Origin: a virus
Length of the DNA: 64,000 bases
IMG/VR virus record: IMGVR_UViG_3300035670_000073
Span: 1 to 64,000 of that record
Strand: one strand, 5' to 3'
The stretch's first letter is position 1; each line of letters begins with the position of its first letter. This document shows positions 1 to 5,814 of this stretch, piece by piece. The notes under the pieces were generated by a model, which saw only the letters and a program-made list of their open reading frames with translations, did not search any database and had not been told where the DNA came from. A program made the position numbers and the translations under genes.

Positions 1-262
1 AGACTATTTTCAAGGTTGAGGTGGTGACTTGGTGTAGGGGAACAGTCCGCACGGTTTACTTAACTGTAAAAGAGAGCGCTCCGACTGGCGCAGTCACCCT
101 CAACCCCAAAGATTTTAAAAAAAGTTCTTTACAAGTCAGAAAGTTCTGATAAGATATTTTCAAGATTGACGATTAAGTTCATCCGGTTGTTATCCGGAAA
201 ACCAAGAAATAGAGGGCAGTGGGTTACGATTCACTGATAAATACTTGGATGTCAATCTTAAG
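1..262 (+). ncRNA. Two folded RNA domains of unknown class
   Basis: There is no protein gene here. By-eye pairing shows two closed domains, each preceded by a similar TTTTCAAG stretch. The first is closed by GTTGAGG (15-21) with CCTCAAC (98-104), stacked through a TG bulge on GTGACT (24-29) with AGTCAC (92-97), and is followed by C and CCA. The second is closed by AAGATTGAC (162-170) with GTCAATCTT (251-259). It holds TCCGG/CCGGA around TTGTTAT (182-198), CCAAG/CTTGG (202/244) and CAGTG/CACTG (217/232). The TTGTTAT loop would read as an Asn anticodon, but no canonical D or T arm can be built. I take these as structured RNA or decayed tRNA-like units; the class is unknown. Confidence 0.5.
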
Positions 263-267
263 ATTTT

Positions 268-343
268 GGTCTATTGTTGAATGAGTTTATCATAGAATCC
301 TGTCACGATTCAGTAACGAGTGCGAATCTCGTATAGACCGCCA
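268..343 (+). tRNA. tRNA-Asp (GTC)
   Basis: The acceptor GGTCTAT pairs with ATAGACC. The anticodon stem GAATC/GATTC holds loop CTGTCAC (anticodon GTC). The T-arm is ACGAG-TGCGAAT-CTCGT. Discriminator G is followed by an encoded CCA. The T-loop starts TG rather than TT. It is the only fully canonical tRNA in the first 1.2 kb. Confidence 0.93.
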
Positions 344-346
344 CTT

Positions 347-467
347 TTGTTAGTTATAGATGGTATTATATGAGTAGACGGAGAATGATGCCGACACGAT
401 TGTCGGTAATCGCCCAGTAGGGGTATAATACAGGCAGTTAAATGCGGTCATCGAAGCTAACAAACCA
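347..467 (+). ncRNA. tRNA-acceptor-like closed RNA, 121 nt
   Basis: TTGTTAG (347-353) pairs with CTAACAA (457-463) and is followed by A and CCA, exactly like a tRNA acceptor end. The interior is too long for a tRNA and has no readable anticodon arm. It holds a strong stem GTATTATA/TATAATAC and a hairpin CCGAC/GTCGG. It could be a tRNA-like domain of a larger RNA or a decayed tRNA with an insertion. The function is unknown. Confidence 0.4.
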
Positions 468-482
468 ATTTTTTTGTTCTTT

Positions 483-972
483 TTGATATATGGCGGAAAT
501 AGACGCAAGGTGATAGGACTAATGACAATAGTCTGACTTTGTTGGGGTTAAACTCAATGAAAAATCATCTGAATGTATTTGAAATAATACAGAAGAGTTA
601 AAGCAAACATACACAAGGAAATAACTTGAAAGAAACTTTAGCAAGGGCAACCACCAAACTTCGTGAGGGTAATCAATCCCTCTATATCAACAATTTTAGT
701 TCTTTTAATAATTTTTGGGTTCAACCGCTAATGAAAGGTGTCACCTATTGGTTTAGGGGATGGACACTGCGGATCGGAAAATAACCAATACACCGCATGA
801 ATCCAAAACAATTTTGTTTGGGGTGTTACCGAAAGGTAATTGAGATGCAACAGAGAGATACTTATCTAGCGTTAGATCAGATATGAGTGTAATTATATCT
901 GTGATGCAAGTGTTAATGTTACACCATTAATAAACTGCCGCTGAATATGTAGAAATGCTCTTGCCTCAAACA
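483..972 (+). ncRNA. Large ornate structured RNA, unknown class
   Basis: Three consecutive domains are closed by long stems: TTGATATA/TATATCAA (483-490/683-690), an 11-bp TTTTGGGTTCA/TGAATCCAAAA with one G-T pair (713-723/798-808), and TGTTTGGGG/CCTCAAACA (815-823/964-972). The second contains a TATTGGTT/AACCAATA pseudoknot (746-753/783-790). The third contains a GAAA tetraloop hairpin (826-839). It also has two hairpins whose loops are complementary, GTGTAA (887-892) and TTACAC (919-924), a likely kissing pair. Such length and ornament next to phage tRNAs recall the GOLLD and ROOL families. Membership is inference and untested here. Confidence 0.55.
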
Positions 973-989
973 TAGATTTTTTTGTATAA

Positions 990-1062
990 TATATACAGGC
1001 GGTCATTCTAAACTGAGCTGATCACCAGTGGTGAATGAGAGGTTCAAATCCTCTGTATACTA
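990..1062 (+). tRNA. Degenerate tRNA-like gene, identity unclear
   Basis: It has tRNA length and a canonical T-arm, AGAGG-TTCAAAT-CCTCT (1038-1054). This is followed by GTATACT, which pairs only partly with TATATAC (990-996). No normal D-arm is visible. The anticodon region can only form ACTG/CAGT around a 10-nt loop, so no anticodon can be assigned, and CCA is not encoded. It is probably a decayed tRNA or the tRNA-like end of the preceding RNA. Confidence 0.35.
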
Positions 1063-1070
1063 TATAAATA
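1063..1070 (+). promoter_or_regulatory. T4-late-promoter-like TATAAATA
   Basis: An exact match to the T4 late -10 octamer, between two tRNA-like units. The phage encodes a gp55-like sigma (34696-35700), so the site is plausible. One AT-rich octamer is weak evidence. Confidence 0.25.
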
Positions 1071-1090
1071 ACAAGGTACAGATAGACGCG

Positions 1091-1155
1091 TAAGTTCAGC
1101 ATTCGGGTAATGCGCCGGTAATTACAGGAGACTAGGTTCAATTCCTAGGGACTTA
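1091..1155 (+). tRNA. Truncated tRNA-like gene
   Basis: The acceptor TAAGTTC/GGACTTA, a D-arm GCAT-TCGGGTA-ATGC with a GG, and a T-arm CTAGG-TTCAATT-CCTAG are all present. Only 18 nt separate the D and T stems (about 23 expected), and no 5-bp anticodon stem can form. The anticodon arm therefore looks truncated, and CCA is not encoded. It is probably a pseudo-tRNA. Confidence 0.4.
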
Positions 1156-1225
1156 TAGGGAACATATCGCTATCACCATATGGTGAATGTGAGTGAGATC
1201 CTGAAAACTTGTTATATTTTTCCCA

Positions 1226-1253
1226 TTGACTTCTAGAAAAAAGCTGGTAGACT
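1226..1253 (+). promoter_or_regulatory. Early promoter P1 (TTGACT-16-TAGACT)
   Basis: A -35 TTGACT and -10 TAGACT spaced by 16 nt, 17 nt before the ATG at 1271. It is the first of a series of near-identical promoters in 1.2-5.8 kb. The TTG could be read as a start codon but is better explained as the -35 box. Confidence 0.7.
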
Positions 1254-1270
1254 TAAAAAGTAAATTAAAT

Positions 1271-1465
1271 ATGACCGAAATTAATTTAAAAGCTTTTGAC
1301 AAAGCGTTGGATCAAGCCAAAGAATCTTGTTATCGTATCGGAGCCGAACATCCTACTGATCCCGCCGTGGAATCCACATTGAGCCATTTGATTAACGCAA
1401 TTGAAATGTTAGCTGATGCGGTTAATTCACATTATCATATTAAACTAGATCAAGATACTCCATGA
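1271..1465 (+). CDS. Hypothetical 64-aa early protein
   Basis: I do not recognise the family. The predicted protein is small, acidic and mostly helical (residues 3-50), with no membrane segment or metal motif. I chose the ATG at 1271 because the upstream in-frame TTG at 1226 is the -35 box of promoter P1, so the transcript should start near 1260. The stop codon overlaps the -35 element of the next promoter, so each gene here carries its own promoter. Small early phage proteins with strong promoters often act in host takeover; that role is inference only. Confidence 0.6.
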   Translation: MTEINLKAFDKALDQAKESCYRIGAEHPTDPAVESTLSHLINAIEMLADAVNSHYHIKLDQDTP

Positions 1466-1489
1466 CTTCCCTGTAGAAGCCTGTAGACT
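1462..1489 (+). promoter_or_regulatory. Early promoter P2 (ATGACT-16-TAGACT)
   Basis: A -35 ATGACT overlaps the preceding stop codon and a -10 TAGACT follows after 16 nt. The ATG at 1501 lies 11 nt after the -10 box, leaving a 5' leader of only a few nucleotides and no Shine-Dalgarno. Confidence 0.65.
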
Positions 1490-1500
1490 GTTCCCACGAT

Positions 1501-1836
1501 ATGAGAAATAATAAAACCGCTACTTTTAAGTTTGAACCAACCAATAGTAAAGATAACCTGCCATTCCAATGTAACGGTTATTCAATCGCTGATAAAGGCC
1601 CAGTCGGTTTCTACAAAAACCTCAATACAGCATTCAAAGGCATCATCTTCAAAGATCAAATGAATAATGTCACTTACTTTGATATTGATTACGGCCTGAT
1701 CAAGACATTCAATGAATCTGTTTGGGGTAATGATCAATTCGTCTTTCAACCGCAAATGAAATGCTTGAAGATTTGCGCATGTAATGCTACTGTTTCTAAT
1801 GTAACTAACTGTAACACTAACTCTACCTCCCATTAA
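1501..1836 (+). CDS. Hypothetical 111-aa early protein
   Basis: Unrecognised. It is a soluble-looking protein with many aromatic and Asn residues. The C-terminal tail is rich in Cys, Asn and Thr (three Cys around residues 87-93, CLKICAC, and one more near residue 103). That spacing could bind metal or form disulfides, but it matches no zinc motif I know. Its own promoter P2 sits directly upstream, and the next gene starts 4 nt after the stop and is probably co-transcribed. The start is supported by promoter spacing, not by a ribosome binding site. Confidence 0.6.
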   Translation: MRNNKTATFKFEPTNSKDNLPFQCNGYSIADKGPVGFYKNLNTAFKGIIFKDQMNNVTYFDIDYGLIKTFNESVWGNDQFVFQPQMKCLKICACNATVSNVTNCNTNSTSH

Positions 1837-1840
1837 TTAT

Positions 1841-2137
1841 ATGAACCAAGATAACCAAGAACTCACGCCCGAACAAGAACAAGCTATGGACGAACAGTAT
1901 CATAAGGAACTGTCCGAATATGTAGCAAATCTACCAACTCCTTCTCCCGAAGATATTGCGCTGTACAGCCAAAAGATTGATTTTATGAATCAAATCCATG
2001 CTGAAATCAAAGCCAAGTTCCCAGACTTTCAGCCCGAATATGACCCAATTGAAGAGTTTACAGACGAATTTCCCAAAGGCAAGTACCTTGATACAACCTA
2101 CAAGGTCGCCCCATTCAATTCCAACGACGAGGCTTGA
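1841..2137 (+). CDS. Hypothetical acidic 98-aa protein
   Basis: Unrecognised. It is strongly acidic, rich in Glu, Asp and Gln, with a predicted helical N-terminal half (residues 8-30) and Pro-rich segments (PTPSPED). There is no Cys or membrane segment. It begins 4 nt after the previous stop without its own promoter, so it should be read from P2 as the second gene of a two-gene unit. Its stop lies next to promoter P3. Acidic small phage proteins include DNA mimics, but nothing specific in this sequence shows that. Confidence 0.6.
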   Translation: MNQDNQELTPEQEQAMDEQYHKELSEYVANLPTPSPEDIALYSQKIDFMNQIHAEIKAKFPDFQPEYDPIEEFTDEFPKGKYLDTTYKVAPFNSNDEA

Positions 2138-2161
2138 CAGACCCTAAAACCCTGATACACT
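2134..2161 (+). promoter_or_regulatory. Early promoter P3 (TTGACA-16-TACACT)
   Basis: A consensus -35 TTGACA overlaps the end of the upstream gene; -10 TACACT follows after 16 nt. Only 6 nt separate the -10 box from ATG 2168, so the transcript would begin at or next to the start codon (leaderless). Confidence 0.75.
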
Positions 2162-2167
2162 GTTTTT

Positions 2168-2734
2168 ATGATCAAGGATCTACCAAAGAAGTTTGTCAAG
2201 AACTGTGATGGTGTCGGTGACAATACATTTATCCAAATAAAGAAAGAGGGTAATGTATATATGTACCGACGTGAACGCATGGACGGTACCCTCAAGGGTT
2301 ACGAAGTCTTCATTGGAAAGTTTATCGCAAAAGGCACTCCTCTTCCAGGCGGCGCTGTAGAAAAGGAAGATCGTATCCAATATCCCGGCAGTGCCGCATT
2401 CGGTAAAATCGCTTTTGACTGTCGTACAGAGGAAGCGGCTGAGGAACGGTACGAACAGCTCCTAAAGAAATCCAAGGACAGCCAAGACGCAAAGGAAGAG
2501 GCTGCCAGAACCGGTAAACCCAACAAGGGTAGACGGCCAAAGGCTAAGGTGGATGTACAACCTCCTACAGGCAAACGCTTTACGATGAAGTTTCTTGTAA
2601 GTTCTACAGGTTACAATCAGCCTCAGTTGTATCCTGTTGTGAGGCAGTGGGTAAAATCGGGGGTTGTCACTGTTGTAGGAAAAGAGAAGGCTGAAGGTCG
2701 TGGAAAGCCTTCGCTTGTGTATGAGGCGGTGTAA
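2168..2734 (+). CDS. Putative winged-helix DNA-binding protein
   Basis: The 188-aa protein has an N-terminal domain of about 90 residues (unrecognised), a basic Lys/Arg/Pro linker (about 105-130, KGRRPKAKVD) and a C-terminal segment (about 133-188). The C-terminal part reads like a winged helix: FTMKFLVSSTGYNQPQLYPV, a recognition-helix-like QWVKSGVVTVVGKEK, then a basic wing RGKPSLVYEAV. That layout fits a small transcription regulator; the family assignment is by pattern only. It is driven by the leaderless-type promoter P3. A repeated 26-nt hairpin element follows the gene. Confidence 0.6.
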   Translation: MIKDLPKKFVKNCDGVGDNTFIQIKKEGNVYMYRRERMDGTLKGYEVFIGKFIAKGTPLPGGAVEKEDRIQYPGSAAFGKIAFDCRTEEAAEERYEQLLKKSKDSQDAKEEAARTGKPNKGRRPKAKVDVQPPTGKRFTMKFLVSSTGYNQPQLYPVVRQWVKSGVVTVVGKEKAEGRGKPSLVYEAV

Positions 2735-2750
2735 GTGGTTCGGTAGGAAA

Positions 2751-2776
2751 GGTTTGGGGTGATCCTGTAAAACCCC
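2751..2776 (+). repeat. GGTTTGGGGTGATCC hairpin repeat, copy 1
   Basis: The element can fold as GGGGT with ACCCC and recurs at 3590-3622 with an enlarged loop. Both copies lie just after a small gene and before the next transcription unit. It could be a weak terminator or RNA processing site. Confidence 0.5.
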
Positions 2777-2778
2777 GC

Positions 2779-2806
2779 TTGACATCTCCTGTGGTTGGTG
2801 TAGACT
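2779..2806 (+). promoter_or_regulatory. Early promoter P4 (TTGACA-16-TAGACT)
   Basis: Consensus -35, 16-nt spacer, -10 TAGACT; ATG 2818 lies 11 nt downstream with no ribosome binding site between. Confidence 0.75.
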
Positions 2807-2817
2807 AGTCTCACAAT

Positions 2818-3024
2818 ATGAATAAGCAATTGGTTGTTGGTGATGTGGTTCAGTACGGTAAGGTACATATGCGAGTTAGGGCTGTGTTCAAGAATACCGT
2901 GAACCTCGGACATGTATGGGGTAGCAAGACGATTGTCAAGCAGGTACCTCATAATCAAGTAAAGGAGGATTATCAGAATTGGTACAATAACTGGACCCAG
3001 AGTGAACAATATCAGTGTATGTAA
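2818..3024 (+). CDS. Hypothetical 68-aa early protein
   Basis: Unrecognised. The N-terminal half (VVGDVVQYGKVHMRVRAVF) has the alternating hydrophobic pattern of a small SH3-like or KOW-like beta barrel, followed by a polar aromatic tail. Similar short VGDVV segments occur in other proteins of this region (4164 and 5815), so a shared small beta fold is possible. The start is fixed by promoter P4, 11 nt upstream. Confidence 0.6.
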   Translation: MNKQLVVGDVVQYGKVHMRVRAVFKNTVNLGHVWGSKTIVKQVPHNQVKEDYQNWYNNWTQSEQYQCM

Positions 3025-3091
3025 AAGGGTTGCCATAGCGCATATTAACGCTATGTTTTACTTTTGATTGTAAACTACGATCAACATAGGC

Positions 3092-3119
3092 TTGACAAAC
3101 CAAAACTTTAATATAAACT
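3092..3119 (+). promoter_or_regulatory. Early promoter P5 (TTGACA-16-TAAACT)
   Basis: Consensus -35 and a -10 TAAACT with 16-nt spacing. Two consecutive ATG codons begin 4 and 7 nt after the -10 box; the second would coincide with the expected +1, a leaderless layout. Confidence 0.7.
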
Positions 3120-3123
3120 GTTT

Positions 3124-3237
3124 ATGATGAAGATCAAAGTTAGGAAAGAGTGGAACATGGATCCTCGTATGAGGATTGTAGCTAGTAAGAAGGTTTATAA
3201 CCGTAAGAACAAATGGGGAAGGAACTACGATGAGTGA
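3124..3237 (+). CDS. Small basic 37-aa protein
   Basis: A short frame starting with two ATG codons right behind promoter P5. The product is strongly basic (about a third Lys plus Arg) with no recognisable domain. The gene overlaps the following frame by 8 nt (ATGAGTGA), an arrangement typical of translational coupling, which supports both as real. Such small basic proteins may bind nucleic acid; that is inference. If transcription starts at the second ATG, the protein would be one residue shorter. Confidence 0.5.
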   Translation: MMKIKVRKEWNMDPRMRIVASKKVYNRKNKWGRNYDE

Positions 3238-3355
3238 TAAACATAAGATACGGGCTAGGCGTAAGGAAAAGCAAATTAAGCATCAACGAGATCGTACTAG
3301 AAACAAGCGAGATTTGCGTAAGTCACTGAATAATGATAATCAGGAGGGAGAATAA
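3230..3355 (+). CDS. Small highly basic 41-aa protein
   Basis: It begins inside the stop of the preceding gene (ATGAGTGA overlap). The protein is one charged helix dominated by Lys, Arg, Gln and Asp from residue 3 to 35. No family is recognised. Coupling to the previous basic peptide suggests the two are made together; RNA or DNA binding is a guess from charge. A GGAGGGAGAA stretch near its end may serve as a ribosome binding region for downstream translation. Confidence 0.5.
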   Translation: MSDKHKIRARRKEKQIKHQRDRTRNKRDLRKSLNNDNQEGE

Positions 3356-3383
3356 AACAAAACAAAAACTGAAAGGAAATACT

Positions 3384-3578
3384 ATGTTTGACAAAATTGA
3401 ATATTACGGTAAGGTACTGCTAACAATCTTTACTATTTGTAGTCCCGCCATCTTCTTTGGATTGGCTTGGATTTATACAGATCAAACAGGATTGTCTACA
3501 CTTTGTACACTACTCGGTATCTTCTCATTTGATTGGGCTGATAAGGCCAAGATGCCTGAAAAGCCAATCAAGGCTTAA
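3384..3578 (+). CDS. Small inner-membrane protein, 64 aa
   Basis: Two hydrophobic segments (about residues 9-30 and 36-50) predict a small membrane protein with both ends short and polar. I chose ATG 3384, preceded by AAAGGAAA as a ribosome binding site, over an in-frame upstream start at 3333 that lies inside the previous gene. It follows the two basic peptides and is probably in the same transcript from P5. The role is unknown; small phage membrane proteins often act in superinfection exclusion or lysis control, but nothing specific is seen. Confidence 0.55.
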   Translation: MFDKIEYYGKVLLTIFTICSPAIFFGLAWIYTDQTGLSTLCTLLGIFSFDWADKAKMPEKPIKA

Positions 3579-3589
3579 CAATATAAAAA

Positions 3590-3622
3590 GGTTTGGGGTG
3601 ATCCTATATATTATAAAACCCC
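3590..3622 (+). repeat. GGTTTGGGGTGATCC hairpin repeat, copy 2
   Basis: It matches the element at 2751-2776 in its first 15 bases and in the closing AAAACCCC, with a longer AT-rich loop. Conservation of both arms and not of the loop suggests that the hairpin is what matters. Confidence 0.5.
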
Positions 3623-3632
3623 AGTTTATTTT

Positions 3633-3857
3633 ATGTACATAGACATACGAGATGAGTTCAGTCTGTCTTTCTTCGGTAGAAGCTTCAATTTAGCATTAGC
3701 AACTCATCAATGTGTCTCTTGTGGTAAAAGTGCAGATACCTTCAAAGATGTAGTCTCAGCTGAAGAATACTATATAAGCGCACTCTGTCAGAAATGTCAA
3801 GACGAAATCTTCAGTGAATCGGAAAAAGAACAGCTTGACGAATCGGATCCCTTCTGA
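3633..3857 (+). CDS. Small zinc-ribbon protein, 74 aa
   Basis: Two CxxC knuckles (QCVSCGK near residues 26-32 and LCQKCQDE near 51-58) are spaced as in a treble-clef or zinc-ribbon fold, followed by an acidic tail. Zinc binding is well supported by the motif, but the target (DNA, RNA or protein) is unknown. No family promoter is visible upstream, so it may be read through from the previous unit past the hairpin repeat. Its 3' end overlaps promoter P6. Confidence 0.6.
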   Translation: MYIDIRDEFSLSFFGRSFNLALATHQCVSCGKSADTFKDVVSAEEYYISALCQKCQDEIFSESEKEQLDESDPF

Positions 3858-3863
3858 TACCTT
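3835..3863 (+). promoter_or_regulatory. Early promoter P6 (TTGACG-17-TACCTT)
   Basis: A weaker member of the family inside the end of the zinc-ribbon gene. The 9 nt from the -10 box to ATG 3873 (ending CCACA) match the layout of P7 and P8. Confidence 0.55.
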
Positions 3864-3872
3864 ATATCCACA

Positions 3873-4118
3873 ATGACACTGAACCAGTTCCAACAGGCCT
3901 TCGCCATCGCCAAGGATTTCAACCGTGATCTGTCCAATGTGGACGACTCCATCCTCTACGGATACGGTTTGGCAAGCTTTAAGCCGGTACACACGACTCT
4001 GGAGGCTGTAGCCAAGACGATTCGTTGGCAAGCTCTAATGATGAATGGAGAGTGGGATGCTGAGGCACTGAACGAGGTGGCTGAGAATGGAAGGAAGAAT
4101 TTCTTGGTCCTCGGTTAA
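3873..4118 (+). CDS. Hypothetical 81-aa early protein
   Basis: Unrecognised, mostly helical by composition, without Cys or membrane segment. Codons are more GC-rich (ctg, ttc, gac) than in the structural block. The start is set by promoter P6, 9 nt upstream, and the sequence just before the ATG (CCACA) is shared with genes 4164 and 5611. No function can be proposed from sequence. Confidence 0.6.
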   Translation: MTLNQFQQAFAIAKDFNRDLSNVDDSILYGYGLASFKPVHTTLEAVAKTIRWQALMMNGEWDAEALNEVAENGRKNFLVLG

Positions 4119-4126
4119 AAAAGCTG

Positions 4127-4154
4127 TTGACTTCCTCACTAGAGCCTGTATACT
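4127..4154 (+). promoter_or_regulatory. Early promoter P7 (TTGACT-16-TATACT)
   Basis: The closest to consensus of the series. ATG 4164 follows after 9 nt (GTTTCCACA), leaving a 5' leader of 0-4 nt. Confidence 0.78.
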
Positions 4155-4163
4155 GTTTCCACA

Positions 4164-4520
4164 ATGAAAAACAACAAGATCACCGTCATCTATCCCGATG
4201 AGTTCACCGCTAGCTTCGTCATCAAAACCGATAAGGCTACCGATCACCACGATCTGCTTGAAATGGTCTTTGATCAATGGAACTCTGGATCGCCTAATGA
4301 ATGTGAACTATTTCGTAATAGCAATATTCGTTCACTCAGCGTTGGAGATGTAGTTTGTATCAATGGCAGATATCATATGTGTAAATCGCTTGGATGGAAA
4401 GAAATTACTCCCGAAGAAGTTAATGAATTAGAGAATGCGGTTTCAAACCATCCAAATCGTATTAACGGATCGTGGTTTGCTTTGAATGCTGTTATACGAG
4501 AACCCCGTTGGGCGAACTAG
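4164..4520 (+). CDS. YodL-like domain protein, 118 aa
   Basis: The segment RSLSVGDVVCINGRYHMCKS followed by LGWKEI resembles the signature of YodL-like domains in mobile elements (residues about 56-82). The N-terminus has the alternating pattern of a small alpha/beta domain. The C-terminal half (residues about 65-115) aligns with a broken reading frame at 5368-5553, so a paralogous pair once existed here. Its last 29 nt overlap, tail to tail, the GIY-YIG endonuclease on the opposite strand. Promoter P7 gives a nearly leaderless transcript. Biochemical function is unknown. Confidence 0.6.
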   Translation: MKNNKITVIYPDEFTASFVIKTDKATDHHDLLEMVFDQWNSGSPNECELFRNSNIRSLSVGDVVCINGRYHMCKSLGWKEITPEEVNELENAVSNHPNRINGSWFALNAVIREPRWAN

Positions 4521-5322
4521 TTTCAATATACCATCCATAAACAGATTTTCTTTTTCCTTTAATAAGATCACATATGTTGGATGCTGGTATGTTGTATTTT
4601 TTATAAAAATCTCTTCGGGTCATATTTTCTGTACGTAACAACTTGTCATTTTTCCAAGTGTAAATAGTTTTATCAACTATAACATCAACCATTTTGTTTA
4701 TTTGATTTTCTGTTGGTCGCTTGCCAAATCGGTGATTTTTTTCTCTAAGTTGAGATAACGAAATTTTCCTTTTAGTCTCTACAGAATGTCTTCTGCCTTT
4801 TCTGATAATAGATAATTTTTTACGATATTCTTCTGACATTTCCATCCCCTTGTTCCACGAAGGTTTTCCTTTTCGACGTTCACTCCACATTTTTTTAGTT
4901 TCTTCGGTATGTTTTTTACCTCGTCTATTGTTAGACATTAAATTTTTGGACTCATTGCTGTGTTTTCTACCAAACATTCCATTTTTGTTACCGAATAATG
5001 TTGGTCCATCTGAACTTTCACTAATGTTATAACTATTGTCGATTCCATTTTTGCGATCTTCAATAAGTTGATCTATATACTTTTGTTCGGTTTCTTTATG
5101 ACAAATTGTGACATCAATAATTTCCGTAATTACAAATTCAAATGAATGTTCTCCATCTTTGTTCCACGCACGTTGTAAATGTGAGTTTATGTGACAGTTT
5201 TTCCGCAATCGTTTCCTGTGATCATACCATCTCTTCTTAAAGTTTTTGGTCCTACCAACATAATATTTTCCATTTAGTTTGTTGACAATTTTATAGATGC
5301 CGCCTTGTGTTGTAATAGTCAT
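4492..5322 (-). CDS. GIY-YIG homing endonuclease with NUMOD repeats
   Basis: The N-terminal GIY-YIG nuclease domain (residues 1-95) shows GGIYKIVNKLNGKYYVGRTK and the downstream KKRWYDHR. It is followed by repeated DNA-binding motifs (KNGMFGRKHSNESK, RRGKKHTEETKK and a third copy near residue 155), typical of NUMOD3 modules. A C-terminal WYIET segment resembles the end of intron-encoded endonucleases. It lies opposite to the surrounding early genes and separates an intact YodL-like gene from the remnant of its paralog, as expected of a mobile endonuclease. Its start is ATG at 5322. Confidence 0.88.
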   Translation of the reverse strand: MTITTQGGIYKIVNKLNGKYYVGRTKNFKKRWYDHRKRLRKNCHINSHLQRAWNKDGEHSFEFVITEIIDVTICHKETEQKYIDQLIEDRKNGIDNSYNISESSDGPTLFGNKNGMFGRKHSNESKNLMSNNRRGKKHTEETKKMWSERRKGKPSWNKGMEMSEEYRKKLSIIRKGRRHSVETKRKISLSQLREKNHRFGKRPTENQINKMVDVIVDKTIYTWKNDKLLRTENMTRRDFYKKYNIPASNICDLIKGKRKSVYGWYIETSSPNGVLV

Positions 5323-5346
5323 ATGATATAAGTATTACCAAGATAG

Positions 5347-5553
5347 ATAAAAAGTTACAAAAACATTGTTTGTATCAACGACACTTATTATCAATGTGCT
5401 AGCTTTGGTTGGAATGAGGTGGATCAAGATTATGTAAATAAGCTGGAAGCTGATGTTGCTAATCATCCTCGTCGCAGGGATGGAGCTTGGTTCACGCTTG
5501 AGGATGTGATGTGGGAGCGTAACAAGCGGGCTGGATTTGTCGCCGGTGTCTAA
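5347..5553 (+). pseudogene. 3' remnant of a YodL-like paralog
   Basis: An open frame without a start codon encodes a segment beginning VCINDTYYQCASFGWNEV and ending GAWFTLEDVMWERN. It is clearly related to residues 65-115 of the intact gene at 4164. Similarity starts abruptly at GTTTGTATCAA (5368), just beyond the endonuclease start. The 5' half and the promoter are gone. I infer that insertion or homing of the GIY-YIG gene removed the front of this copy, or that recombination between the pair did. Confidence 0.7.
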
Positions 5554-5573
5554 AAAAATAGTTCAAGAGGGGC

Positions 5574-5601
5574 TTGACTTCCCATACAGTTCGTCTACAC
5601 T
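5574..5601 (+). promoter_or_regulatory. Early promoter P8 (TTGACT-16-TACACT)
   Basis: Spacer 16 nt; ATG 5611 follows after GTTCCCACA (9 nt), almost the same sequence as after P7. Confidence 0.75.
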
Positions 5602-5610
5602 GTTCCCACA

Positions 5611-5766
5611 ATGAACGACATCAACAACACCAACACCGACAACGAACTCCACGATATGGTCCGGATCTCCGTTGAAGAGATCTACACCGAAGACGAAACC
5701 ACCGACATGGACGCCTTTGAAGCCTTCCTCCTCCGTAACAGTCGCATGACCGACTATACCGAATAA
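5611..5766 (+). CDS. Small acidic 51-aa early protein
   Basis: Strongly acidic and Thr/Asn-rich, with one predicted helix (residues about 12-40). Codons are very C-rich (acc, gac, atc), unlike the AT-rich rest of the phage. This may mean recent acquisition or selection for high expression. The start is set by promoter P8 and the short CCACA leader. The stop is followed after 8 nt by the next promoter. No family is recognised. Confidence 0.6.
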   Translation: MNDINNTNTDNELHDMVRISVEEIYTEDETTDMDAFEAFLLRNSRMTDYTE

Positions 5767-5774
5767 AAAAGCTG

Positions 5775-5802
5775 TTGACACTACCAAAAAACCTGATACA
5801 CT
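5775..5802 (+). promoter_or_regulatory. Early promoter P9 (TTGACA-16-TACACT)
   Basis: Consensus -35 with a 16-nt spacer; the 12 nt to ATG 5815 leave a leader of about five nucleotides. Confidence 0.75.
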
Positions 5803-5814
5803 CTTATCCGTAAT

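Noticed and set aside
482-700. First considered as a tmRNA or as tRNA-Val with a huge variable arm (loop ATGACAA).
   Set aside because: No tag frame, no proper T-loop or discriminator; the true tmRNA is at 22451-22834.
1226-1270. An upstream TTG start that would lengthen the first early protein by 15 residues.
   Set aside because: The TTG is the first base triplet of a -35 box identical to the others in this region; the -10 box and the ATG at 1271 fit the promoter family.
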